Source of the DNA: Planococcus maitriensis
GTDB lineage: Bacteria > Bacillota > Bacilli > Bacillales_A > Planococcaceae
Assembly (NCBI RefSeq): GCF_003289925.1
Contig: NZ_QLZQ01000002.1
Location: 83,282 to 147,281 of the forward strand
DNA: 64,000 bases
Direction of reading: 5' to 3'
Shown: piece after piece, positions 23,712-31,605 of the stretch
How positions within the stretch are numbered: the first letter of the stretch is position 1
How the letters are laid out: each line of letters starts with the position of its first letter
The notes under the pieces: model-generated
Databases searched by the model: none
What the model was told of the DNA's origin: nothing
The model's input: the letters and a program-made list of their open reading frames with translations, nothing else
Position numbers and translations under genes: made by a program

Positions 23712-23736
23712 GTTAAAGATTGCCTAAAACGGGTAT
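23712..23736 (+). promoter_or_regulatory. sigma-B promoter of the DUF948 gene
   Basis: GTTAAA, 13 bases, GGGTAT: one mismatch in the -35 box, perfect -10 box and spacing, 36 bases before the start. Confidence 0.72.
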
Positions 23737-23771
23737 GGCTTACTACACAAACTAAAAAGGAGGAAGTTTAT

Positions 23772-24248
23772 ATGAATCCGATTATCTGGCTTTACATAGC
23801 ACTTGGAATCATTGTCCTTGGCCTGATTGTCGCCGTCGTCGGTGTCGTCATGCTGCTATCCGGCATCAAGGAGCCGATGAAAGAAATGAAAGGGTCGGCA
23901 GACAACTTGAAAGACCGCATGGACAAACTGATGCTTGAGACGACTCATTTGCAGCACACGACAAATGAATTGAAAGAAGACATCCAGCAAAAATCCGAGA
24001 AAGTGGCCGTCTTGGTCGACGGGGCAAAAGGAACGATCAATTCATTCGTCGACATGAATTCGGTGGTCCGCAGCATTACGTCTGGCATTTCCAAAAAAGT
24101 CGAAGACGATCCCGCCAACCGTTTTCAAGTCAACCAGTACAGCAATAATGCAGCAGGCTTAATGAGATATCTGGACAAGAAAAAAAGCCAGGATCAAGCT
24201 TATAATCCAGAATCCACCGTCCGAAAAGAACAAATCAAAACGTATTAA
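23772..24248 (+). CDS. DUF948 (YtxG-like) general stress protein
   Basis: 158 aa. One N-terminal membrane helix (about 4-30) is followed by a helical, probably coiled-coil region with regular hydrophobic spacing (MKGSADNLKDRMDKLMLETTHL), then a charged tail. This is the DUF948 pattern of B. subtilis YtxG, a sigma-B controlled general stress protein of unknown molecular role. The sigma-B type promoter upstream and a strong ribosome site (AAGGAGGAAG) agree. The protein should sit on the cytoplasmic face of the membrane. Confidence 0.8.
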   Translation: MNPIIWLYIALGIIVLGLIVAVVGVVMLLSGIKEPMKEMKGSADNLKDRMDKLMLETTHLQHTTNELKEDIQQKSEKVAVLVDGAKGTINSFVDMNSVVRSITSGISKKVEDDPANRFQVNQYSNNAAGLMRYLDKKKSQDQAYNPESTVRKEQIKTY

Positions 24249-24266
24249 TTGTTTTGCAAACAGCTC

Positions 24267-24303
24267 ACCCCCTTCCCGTCTCGATTACGGAAAGGGGGTT
24301 TTT
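24267..24303 (+). terminator. terminator of the DUF948 gene
   Basis: ACCCCCTT pairs with AAGGGGGT over a 17-base interior (partly paired), followed by five T. Confidence 0.8.
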
Positions 24304-24346
24304 AATGCTTTACGGATAAATGGGTATGTATTTATCAATACTTAAT

Positions 24347-24375
24347 TTGACAACATAAATTAATAAAAAGATAAT
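24347..24375 (+). promoter_or_regulatory. sigma-A promoter of the VWA lipoprotein gene
   Basis: TTGACA, 17 bases, GATAAT in an AT-rich stretch, about 97 bases before the start codon. Confidence 0.68.
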
Positions 24376-24471
24376 AAGAATATATTACCATTTAAATTGT
24401 ACATATTTGCCACCACTCTATTGGCGGCATTGATGGATTTTTCACATTGACCTGGAGGTGCTTCTATTCAC

Positions 24472-25836
24472 ATGATCATGAAAACGAACAAATTATTCAT
24501 TCTCTCCGCAACGCTTCTCTGGTTGGCTGGCTGCTCTGCAGCAGATGACAATGCACAGCAAAAAGAAGAAACGGCCGCCGACTCCCCTTCTGCTACGGAA
24601 GAATCGGCTGTAGAAATCAATGAAGTCGATACATCTTCGCTTCAATTTTCAACGGTTGAAGAGCGATTGCAGCTGGATTTGGCAAATGCGCCGTATAGCG
24701 GTGAACAGTATGAGAAAGACGCCGTGTTGGAACAAATGGCAGATCAGACTGAAAAGCAATCGGCAGAAGCTGTTTATTTGGAAATGCTGGCACTGGCCGG
24801 CGAAGATTACCGGGAATTTGAGGAATTTATCTCCAATGTCGATACGTCTTTTGAATCGGCAAGCGCACAGCCGGGCGAAGTGAATGGACAAGGATCGCCT
24901 GAACAACAAGTTAATATCGCTGTTCTTTTTGACTCCAGCGGCAGCATGGCAGCTGATGTCGGCGGCATCCCTAAAATTCAATCCGCAAAAGAGGCAGTCG
25001 ATTCTTTCGTTAGTGGACTGCCTAACTCGGCAAACGTCTCCCTCACGGTATATGGCCATAAAGGGACAGATAAAGCCGCAGATAAAGAACAGTCCTGCGA
25101 AGCGATTGAAGAAGTGTACGAATTGGGCGAATTCGATGAAGAGCAGTTCACCGCTGCGCTCGATTCGTTCTCACCTGCGGGTTGGACTCCCCTTGCCTCT
25201 GCCTTGGCATCCGCACAGAATCATTTCGATGACCAAAGCGGGGAGTCTGAAAACCTGATCTATGTGGTGAGCGATGGCATGGAGACGTGCAATGGCAACC
25301 CGGTGAAACAGGCGGAGCAATTGAACCAGTCCGGCGCAAAAGCGATAGTCAACATCATCGGTTTCGACGTAGAAAATGATGGGCAGAAACAATTGAAAGA
25401 TGTAGCTGATGCTGGCGACGGCACTTATTCTACCGTGCGCAATGACCAGGAGCTAAAAGCATTTTTTGAGAAGGAAACGACGAGAATCATTAACGAATGG
25501 TACCAATGGGAATCCGAGAATCTAAATAAAGTGTACAAGTCCGAAACCGAACGGATCAACGAATTATACGACCAGGAGACCGAATTCATCAATGCGACAT
25601 ATGACGAAGAAACCCGATTCAAGGAACTGAGTTATGAATTAGAAGAAGCTGCCGAAATCGACGGGGCGGCAGTCCGCAAGCTGATTAGCGCGACCGCGAT
25701 CGATATGAGGCAATTTGCGCGAGAAACTTCCAATGATTTGCGCAAAGAACTTCGCAGCGGCGGCAACGATCATAGAGAAGAAACGCGCGATAAAGCGAAA
25801 GAGGAACGTGAAGAGTTGCGGGAAAACGGAGACTGA
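24472..25836 (+). CDS. VWA-domain lipoprotein with 11-residue repeat tail
   Basis: 454 aa. Lipoprotein signal ending in LAGCSA, acidic linker (about 22-55), then a von Willebrand A domain (about 145-330) with an intact metal-binding motif DSSGS (Asp154, Ser156, Ser158), the later threonine (SPAGWTPLASAL) and aspartate (YVVSDGMETC). Residues 336-390 form five head-to-tail 11-residue units with the pattern E-T/S-E-x-I/L-N-x-x-Y-x-x, which predict a right-handed or hendecad coiled coil. A highly charged tail (HREETRDKAKEEREELRENG) ends it. It is anchored outside the cell, and the VWA domain should bind a protein ligand through a divalent metal. GGAGGTG precedes the ATG. B. subtilis YwmC/YwmD are distant relatives. 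Confidence 0.82.
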   Translation: MIMKTNKLFILSATLLWLAGCSAADDNAQQKEETAADSPSATEESAVEINEVDTSSLQFSTVEERLQLDLANAPYSGEQYEKDAVLEQMADQTEKQSAEAVYLEMLALAGEDYREFEEFISNVDTSFESASAQPGEVNGQGSPEQQVNIAVLFDSSGSMAADVGGIPKIQSAKEAVDSFVSGLPNSANVSLTVYGHKGTDKAADKEQSCEAIEEVYELGEFDEEQFTAALDSFSPAGWTPLASALASAQNHFDDQSGESENLIYVVSDGMETCNGNPVKQAEQLNQSGAKAIVNIIGFDVENDGQKQLKDVADAGDGTYSTVRNDQELKAFFEKETTRIINEWYQWESENLNKVYKSETERINELYDQETEFINATYDEETRFKELSYELEEAAEIDGAAVRKLISATAIDMRQFARETSNDLRKELRSGGNDHREETRDKAKEEREELRENGD

Positions 25837-25901
25837 AACGCTGCGGATTTTCGACTGCGAACCTGTTGGCTTCTTTGACATTTTCGTTGCTTAGGAAGTA
25901 T

Positions 25902-25932
25902 AAAAAAGACAGCCAAGGGGCTGTCTTTTTTT
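25902..25932. terminator. bidirectional terminator
   Basis: GACAGCC, 4-base loop, GGCTGTC, with A-run before and seven T after; shared by the convergent VWA and dehydrogenase-like genes. Confidence 0.88.
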
Positions 25933-25941
25933 CGTGCGGGA

Positions 25942-27789
25942 TTATAATCGGTAAAAAAAGAACTTGCGGGACATTATCAACCCGCTTGCGAATAGCAATA
26001 AAGCCACGTACGCTGGCAAGATATGGATAAAGCTCGTATAGCCGATGACGTAATGAATGATGATGGCTGCACCGAACGCCGGCAGGCCGCCAAACAGAAA
26101 CGTGTACCAGACCCACCGCTGCCCTTCCTGGAATCCCCAAAGCGCGAGCATCAACACGAGCAATCCGACACTGATCAAGGCACTGCCAAGCCCCGCACGG
26201 TCATGTGCAATTACAGGGATGAGCCGTTCGTTTATGGAAGCAATTTGTTCAGGGCTCATGCAGATATAGGCGATGTCGGTTTGGACGAATACGCCGTTCA
26301 CGCCGATCGTCGAAATGACAAGCCCGGCTGCTGCGAGCGCAAATCCGAGTGAGACAAACGCCAGCTGTCCCCACAAGCTTTGTTTCCAGGCTTGGTGGTT
26401 CGTGCGGTTGCGCGAAGACGAATGTCCGCTATGATTTTTCGATGCCTGGTAGCCTTTCCAAAAAAACGGCAATAGAATGAGCCAAAGAATGCCGTGGAGC
26501 CAATCGAAATAACCGAATCCGATGAACAGTAAAATGCCGAGGAATCCCAATACGCCTGCAAAGTGTATGGCGCGTTTCGCCCATTGCAGGCCGTGACGGA
26601 CCCCGTGCCTCGCCAATTGCATATAGAGAATGCCGCCCGACACCATGGTCCCGGCAACGGTCATTCGGTCATGCTGCATGAAACGGTAAATATTCGGATT
26701 GATCGCCATGAGTTCTTCTCGCGATAAGTTCAAAAATGCCTCGTCATAAGGCATGAGGACGAGGGTCATGCTGACAAGCATGGCCGCGGCCCCGCCAAGG
26801 AACATGAACAATCCGAATAGCCAATGCCAAATCCAGCCATCGTACACTGGAGGCGAAGCTGTTCGTTGGTCGAGCAAGCCTTCATTGATGCGTTTCGGCA
26901 ATCCGGGTCCGGTCCTGACATACCCGCTAGAGAGCATCATTAAATCCACTCCAGCCCCGTATAAAGCCAGCGCATCTTTCGGCTCAACGATACCGCCCGA
27001 GACGATGACCGGCACTTTGCTGTGCTGTCGGATGGCGGATACTTGTTCAGCCAGCAGTCCAGCTTGTTCGATCGGATATTCAATGCCTTCGCCCGTGTCT
27101 ATTCCCAGTTCATCGATGACGATTCCATCTATGTATGACTCAGTAACCGCCAACTCCAAAATAGCCGCATCGATTCTACGCACGGAATAAGCGCATAATA
27201 TCGGCTTGCCGTTAATCGCTTCTTTTAAAGACTTCCGCTGTTCCTCGCTGAACGGCTCTTCAATGATAAACGCTTCTCCATACGCGGACAGCTTGTTCAA
27301 TAAAGAACACGTTTGTTCCAAAGAACCGCTTTTTTCTATCCGGATGAAAATCGGCTTACTGAACGGTTTCAGCTTCTCGAGCTTATCGATCGTTCGCTTG
27401 AGGCCCGGTGATTCTAGATGGTATGGAAAAACCAAATGATCTTTTGAGTCGCTGAATGATGGCGAACCCGCTTCCACTGGTTCCCACGACACCGGACCGA
27501 CCTCGATAAAGCCCATTCCCAAATGGCTGAATGCCTTGGTTCCGGAAAGCAAAGGGTCGATTTTTCCGCTTAAGCCGACGGGGTTGGCGATCTTTAACCC
27601 AAAAATCTCCGTTTCCAGCTGCTTGGCTGGAGCCGTGTGCCCCAAATATTCAATCAACTTGCTGCCGCCAGGAATTGAGGCAATTCTGTGCATGCCCTTA
27701 TGGATAAATTCTCTCCCGGCTTTTGCCGGCAAGCGGGAAAGTGCCGGTTCAAACATCGTATGATAAGTCCAATCCGGCAAGAAAATCAC
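25942..27789 (-). CDS. dihydroorotate-dehydrogenase-like domain fused to 8 membrane helices
   Basis: 615 aa. Residues about 1-325 follow the class 2 dihydroorotate dehydrogenase barrel: NPVGLSGKIDPLLSGTKAFSHLGMGFIEVGPVSWEP in pattern near 70-105, and VPVIVSGGIVEPKDALALYGAGVDLMMLSSGYVRTGPGLPKRI near 270-315, the usual FMN-phosphate site. The orotate-binding asparagine motif (NxSSPNT) and the lysine of the normal enzyme are not recognisable. Residues about 330-615 contain eight hydrophobic helices. A cytoplasmic FMN or barrel domain on a membrane anchor is unusual; true pyrD enzymes of Bacillales are single-domain. I infer it is not a pyrimidine enzyme. No neighbour points to pyrimidine synthesis. 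Confidence 0.72.
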   Translation of the reverse strand: MIFLPDWTYHTMFEPALSRLPAKAGREFIHKGMHRIASIPGGSKLIEYLGHTAPAKQLETEIFGLKIANPVGLSGKIDPLLSGTKAFSHLGMGFIEVGPVSWEPVEAGSPSFSDSKDHLVFPYHLESPGLKRTIDKLEKLKPFSKPIFIRIEKSGSLEQTCSLLNKLSAYGEAFIIEEPFSEEQRKSLKEAINGKPILCAYSVRRIDAAILELAVTESYIDGIVIDELGIDTGEGIEYPIEQAGLLAEQVSAIRQHSKVPVIVSGGIVEPKDALALYGAGVDLMMLSSGYVRTGPGLPKRINEGLLDQRTASPPVYDGWIWHWLFGLFMFLGGAAAMLVSMTLVLMPYDEAFLNLSREELMAINPNIYRFMQHDRMTVAGTMVSGGILYMQLARHGVRHGLQWAKRAIHFAGVLGFLGILLFIGFGYFDWLHGILWLILLPFFWKGYQASKNHSGHSSSRNRTNHQAWKQSLWGQLAFVSLGFALAAAGLVISTIGVNGVFVQTDIAYICMSPEQIASINERLIPVIAHDRAGLGSALISVGLLVLMLALWGFQEGQRWVWYTFLFGGLPAFGAAIIIHYVIGYTSFIHILPAYVALLLFASGLIMSRKFFFYRL

Positions 27790-27889
27790 GTCCTAAATCA
27801 AAGTATGCTGTTATTCTATCGCATTTCACAAGGCGAAAGCGCAAATTTCATGAAAAAACCGTTTAGATCCACACATCATTTTCTGCCGT

Positions 27890-28081
27890 CTATCCACTTT
27901 GAATATCGCCTGTATTGACGACGCCTTTAGGTTCAACTAGCAAGATGCTCGCATGCGACTCGGCAAATGGCTTGTGCTCCGTATTTTTTTGAATGACAAA
28001 CATTTCGCCTTCTAACACAATCTGCATGGACCGTTTTAAATCCCGGACCGGTTAATGCGCTTCGTAAAGGCCCTTAATCAT
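27890..28081 (-). pseudogene. VOC/cupin chimeric pseudogene
   Basis: An intact AGGAGG box and ATG at 28081 lead into MIKGLYEAH, then a TAA, then [10 protein letters not shown] in the same frame. This reads as the start of a glyoxalase/VOC protein with a Leu codon changed to a stop. The frame then continues directly as [19 protein letters not shown] and ends with a [11 protein letters not shown] motif, the C-terminal signature of a small cupin protein. So two unrelated gene ends appear joined by deletion, with one nonsense mutation. Not expected to make a functional product. Confidence 0.6.
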
Positions 28082-28197
28082 TGATTTGCCTCCTGTCTCT
28101 TTATTATCGTTTCTATCTTTCTCAAGCTTTGTCCAATGTGCAATTGCCCATGGAGGCTTTGCACAGACGAGCGAAGTCGTTTTGTAAATATTGATCT

Positions 28198-28710
28198 TTA
28201 TTCAATAGTTGAACCCATTTTTTTGTTCGCCACCGCTTCTTTTAATACTAACAACGCTATTTCATGGTCATTCATCACATATGGAACTTCTTCCGGCTCT
28301 ACCCAAATGCGCGCGGTGGTCTCGTGTTGACGCAAAAACGGAAAACATTTCGTAATATCCACTCGGTAGAAAAGTTGATATCCGATTTTTGGGTATTTAC
28401 CATTTTCCATAAATCTCTCGTTTTCCGAATGGTCCACTTTAATTGCACCGATATAAGCGAGATCTCCCTCTATGTATGCTTCTTCGTATATTTCCCGGCG
28501 CAATGCCTGTTCAGGAACTTCCCCTTTTTCTATGTGGCCGCCGGGAACATTAAACCCTCGCCCATTTACTTGAACAAGCACAAGTTTTCCATCGAAAAAG
28601 CAGTAGCCGTGAACACTTGTCACGAGGTCGCTTGCTTTGAGCTGTTCATAGGGCTGCCAGGTCAGGCTTATAATCTGTCCGTCCCAATCTACAAAAGTTT
28701 GATTTTCCAT
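28198..28710 (-). CDS. Nudix hydrolase
   Basis: 170 aa. A complete Nudix box, G-x5-E-x7-REIYEEAYI with GGHIEKGEVPEQ, lies near residues 58-80. It hydrolyses a nucleoside diphosphate linked to another group; the substrate is unknown. No signal peptide. Preceded by AAAGGAAATAGAGGTG. It stands alone between the pseudogene and the APH-type kinase gene. Confidence 0.9.
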   Translation of the reverse strand: MENQTFVDWDGQIISLTWQPYEQLKASDLVTSVHGYCFFDGKLVLVQVNGRGFNVPGGHIEKGEVPEQALRREIYEEAYIEGDLAYIGAIKVDHSENERFMENGKYPKIGYQLFYRVDITKCFPFLRQHETTARIWVEPEEVPYVMNDHEIALLVLKEAVANKKMGSTIE

Positions 28711-28798
28711 GCGGCACCTCTATTTCCTTTTGATTGCATTATCGGAAGGTGAGTTTATTCTTGCATATTAAGACAAGCTATTCTGCAACACAAGTTCA

Positions 28799-29662
28799 CT
28801 ACTGCAGCATCTCTTTCAATATCCGCAAATTGGCTTCATAGAACGTAAAATTCTTCTTTAGGCCCCGCCTTTGGCTCCAGCCGATGCTGTTAAAAGCATC
28901 AATGAAACGATAAAAAGGCAAGACGGCTCGCAAATCGATCATCGGCCGGATGCTATTATAGCCCTCCTCATAAGAGTCGAGCAAGACAGGGTCTGCTTTT
29001 AAAAAATCACGGTGAATTTTAGTGAAATCAATTTCTGTCGACCCGAAGCGCACACTTTCAAAATCGATCATGCCGGAAACCTGGCCTTCATCTACAATGA
29101 TATTAGCTGGGCGGAAATCCATATGGACGAAACTCGGCCCGTCCGGTTCTGGAAGCTCGCCTTTCATCTCCTCAAACTTGCGCAAGCTGGCCATATACAA
29201 ATCTTCATCCAATACTTCTTTTACATCTTCCGCAAAGCTATAAAACTGTTTCGCGATAAATTCATGCCAATTGGGGAATTCGTTTTGTATAGCGCCGAGT
29301 GCTGTCTTGTTAGAAGGTGTGATTTGATGCATAGATGCTTGCATGGCGCCGATTTGATACGCAATTTCCGGAGAAGCTGTTGCGGACAAAGGCTTCCCTT
29401 TTAGTTCGGACAGCAGAAAAGCCCGCGGACATTTATCGTCACCCGCCCAATGATCGAGCAGCTGTGGAATCGGGACATGCCCAGCGAGGATTTTATAAGC
29501 AGACAGCTCGCGCTCGTATTTTACGCGGGTATACGGGATTTTCACGAAGACGGATTCGCCATTTTGCAGGGTGCATTTGTAAACCATTGAACTGAAAGAA
29601 TCTTCGACTTCGTTAATGGAAATTGCTTGCAGCTTGAATTGTTTTAACACCTGATTCAGCAT
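28799..29662 (-). CDS. aminoglycoside-phosphotransferase-family kinase
   Basis: 287 aa with the APH/choline kinase fold. The catalytic loop FVHMDFRPANIIV carries the HxDxxxxN motif, and the metal-binding MIDFESVRFG follows about 20 residues later. The N-lobe nucleotide-positioning lysine is in ESVFVKIPY. The substrate may be a small alcohol, sugar or antibiotic; nothing in the context decides. The next 335 bases upstream hold only the gntK terminator and AT-rich sequence. Confidence 0.82.
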   Translation of the reverse strand: MLNQVLKQFKLQAISINEVEDSFSSMVYKCTLQNGESVFVKIPYTRVKYERELSAYKILAGHVPIPQLLDHWAGDDKCPRAFLLSELKGKPLSATASPEIAYQIGAMQASMHQITPSNKTALGAIQNEFPNWHEFIAKQFYSFAEDVKEVLDEDLYMASLRKFEEMKGELPEPDGPSFVHMDFRPANIIVDEGQVSGMIDFESVRFGSTEIDFTKIHRDFLKADPVLLDSYEEGYNSIRPMIDLRAVLPFYRFIDAFNSIGWSQRRGLKKNFTFYEANLRILKEMLQ

Positions 29663-29964
29663 AGGCCGCTCACCTCAGTTCTTAGTCATGTCTTGACTTC
29701 CTTTTGTCCAGATAGCTAACAGAATGGATAGCGATTTCTAAAAACATTAAGTATTTATTGACCATTTTGCCGACAGCTTGTGGGCCGAATAATAAAACGA
29801 GTTTCATACTGACTCTTAATGTGTATGCCAGCAATCTATCCAGCCCAGCATTGACCTGCACTTATAAATATTAGTTTATCAAAAGCTCTTTAACATTCAT
29901 GTTGTTTTCAGAACCTTCCCGCAAAAGCTCCCTCGCCCATATAACAAATTAATCGGCAAATCAG

Positions 29965-29996
29965 AAAAACCCGAAGCCATTAGCTTCGGGTTTTGT
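29965..29996 (-). terminator. terminator of the gluconate operon
   Basis: AAAACCCGAAGC pairs with GCTTCGGGTTTT, 6-base loop, just after the gntK stop. The stretch 29663-29964 has no recognisable gene. Confidence 0.8.
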
Positions 29997-29998
29997 CG

Positions 29999-31543
29999 TT
30001 ATTTCATATGCTTGCGCTGGAAATCGGAAATGCTTTCGTATTCCTCTTTCAGTAAACGCGACAAACGGATATAGATCGGAAGCAGTTCACGGTAAATATT
30101 GCTCGCTTCCGTTTCTGGATGATGCGTATGGGTGCTGCCGATCATGTCAGAGACAATGCTGAAATCCTCAATCTCGCCCGTGGCATACATGCCGAGGACC
30201 ACGGCGCCGAGACAGGAACTTTCAAAGCTTTCCGGGATGATGACCGGCTTGTCGAAGACGTCTGCTAATAGCTGGCGCCACAACTCTGAGCGGGCAAAAC
30301 CGCCGGACGCTTGGATGCGTGCCGGCTCTCCCGTCAATTCCTCAACGGCCAATAGCACAGTATACAGATTGAAAACGATGCCTTCTAAAACGGCACGGAT
30401 CATATGCTGCTTCTGGTGATGGATGCTGAGGCCAAAGAATGAACCTCTCGCGTTGGCATCCCAGAGCGGTGCCCGTTCCCCTGTCAAATAAGGATGGAAC
30501 AGCAGCCCGTCAGCTCCCGGTTTTACGGTTGCTGCGATTTTCGTCAACACGTCGTACGTATCGATCCCGAGGCGTTTCGCCGTTTCCACTTCAGATGATG
30601 CGAATTCATCGCGCAGCCAGCGCAAAATGATGCCGCCGTTATTGACCGGCCCGCCAATGACCCAATGATTTTCCGTCAATACATAACAGAAGGTCCGCTC
30701 TTTTGGGTCGGTTTTCGGCACCGGCGATACCGTGCGGATGGCACCGCTCGTCCCGATGGTCACGGCAATGACGCCGGGATCGATGGCATCGACGCCGAGA
30801 TTGGCCAATACGCCGTCGCTTGCCCCGATGATAAACGGAACGTCTTCCCGGATGCCCATGAACGCAGCGAATTCCGGGGCGACTCCTGTAAACTGCTCGG
30901 TCGTCGGCACAAGGCGCGGCAATTTCTCTTTCGTTACACAAGACACATCCAGTGCGCCTTGGTCCCAGTCGAGCTGTTCTAAATTAAACAAGCCGGTAGC
31001 GGAGGCGATGGAATGGTCTTCGACATATTCCCCAAAGAACTTATGGAAAATATAGCTCTTGATGCTGATGAACTTCGCGGTAGCTTGGCAGATTTCCGGT
31101 TTTTCATCCTGCAGCCACAACAGTTTCGACAGTGGCGACATCGCATGTATCGGCGTGCCGGTGCGCAAATAGATGTCATGGCCGTTCAAGTTTTCTTTGA
31201 TGTGCTTCGCATGCTTCGAGCTTCTTGTATCTGCCCAAGTGATGCTATTGGTCAACAGCTCCCCTTCGGCGTCCACCGCAATCAGGCTGTGCATCGCCGA
31301 GCTGAACGACAAGAGCTTTAATGACTCTTTGCTGATGTCGCTTTTTCTCAAAGTTTCTCTGACTGCTGTCAGGACAGCGCGGAAAATTTCTTCCGGGTCC
31401 TGTTCGGCGGTCAATTGGTTCGGCGTATGCAAGGGATAGAAAACAGTATGGCTGTCTTTGGTTAGCCCCGCTTTATTGAATAGGACAGCTTTTGTGGAAG
31501 TGGTCCCTATATCGACCCCTAAATAATAGGATTGTGCAGCCAT
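29999..31543 (-). CDS. gntK: gluconokinase (FGGY family)
   Basis: 514 aa, the FGGY carbohydrate-kinase length. Phosphorylates gluconate to 6-phosphogluconate. The phosphate-1 loop YLGVDIGTTSTKAVLF is at 6-21, with later motifs TIGTSGAIRTV (phosphate 2) and GGFARSELWRQLLADV (adenosine). Third gene of the gnd-gntP-gntK operon, which fixes the substrate as gluconate. It is 62 bases from gntP, with a perfect 17-bp hairpin in between. Confidence 0.93.
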   Translation of the reverse strand: MAAQSYYLGVDIGTTSTKAVLFNKAGLTKDSHTVFYPLHTPNQLTAEQDPEEIFRAVLTAVRETLRKSDISKESLKLLSFSSAMHSLIAVDAEGELLTNSITWADTRSSKHAKHIKENLNGHDIYLRTGTPIHAMSPLSKLLWLQDEKPEICQATAKFISIKSYIFHKFFGEYVEDHSIASATGLFNLEQLDWDQGALDVSCVTKEKLPRLVPTTEQFTGVAPEFAAFMGIREDVPFIIGASDGVLANLGVDAIDPGVIAVTIGTSGAIRTVSPVPKTDPKERTFCYVLTENHWVIGGPVNNGGIILRWLRDEFASSEVETAKRLGIDTYDVLTKIAATVKPGADGLLFHPYLTGERAPLWDANARGSFFGLSIHHQKQHMIRAVLEGIVFNLYTVLLAVEELTGEPARIQASGGFARSELWRQLLADVFDKPVIIPESFESSCLGAVVLGMYATGEIEDFSIVSDMIGSTHTHHPETEASNIYRELLPIYIRLSRLLKEEYESISDFQRKHMK

Positions 31544-31563
31544 GTTCTTCTTCCTTCCTTATA

Positions 31564-31603
31564 ACAGAAAAAGAAAAAGGAGAATCCCTTTTTCTTTTTC
31601 TGT
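31564..31603 (-). repeat. perfect 17-bp inverted repeat between gntP and gntK
   Basis: ACAGAAAAAGAAAAAGG pairs without mismatch with CCTTTTTCTTTTTCTGT around a 6-base loop. On the coding strand the 3' arm is a pyrimidine tract (CCTTTTTCTTTTTCTGT), so the hairpin is not followed by a separate U-run. It could stabilise upstream mRNA or attenuate gntK. Confidence 0.8.
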
Positions 31604-31605
31604 AC

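Noticed and set aside
25942..27789. pyrD (dihydroorotate dehydrogenase) of pyrimidine synthesis
   Set aside because: The orotate-binding asparagine motif is absent, there is a large membrane fusion, and no pyrimidine genes are near.
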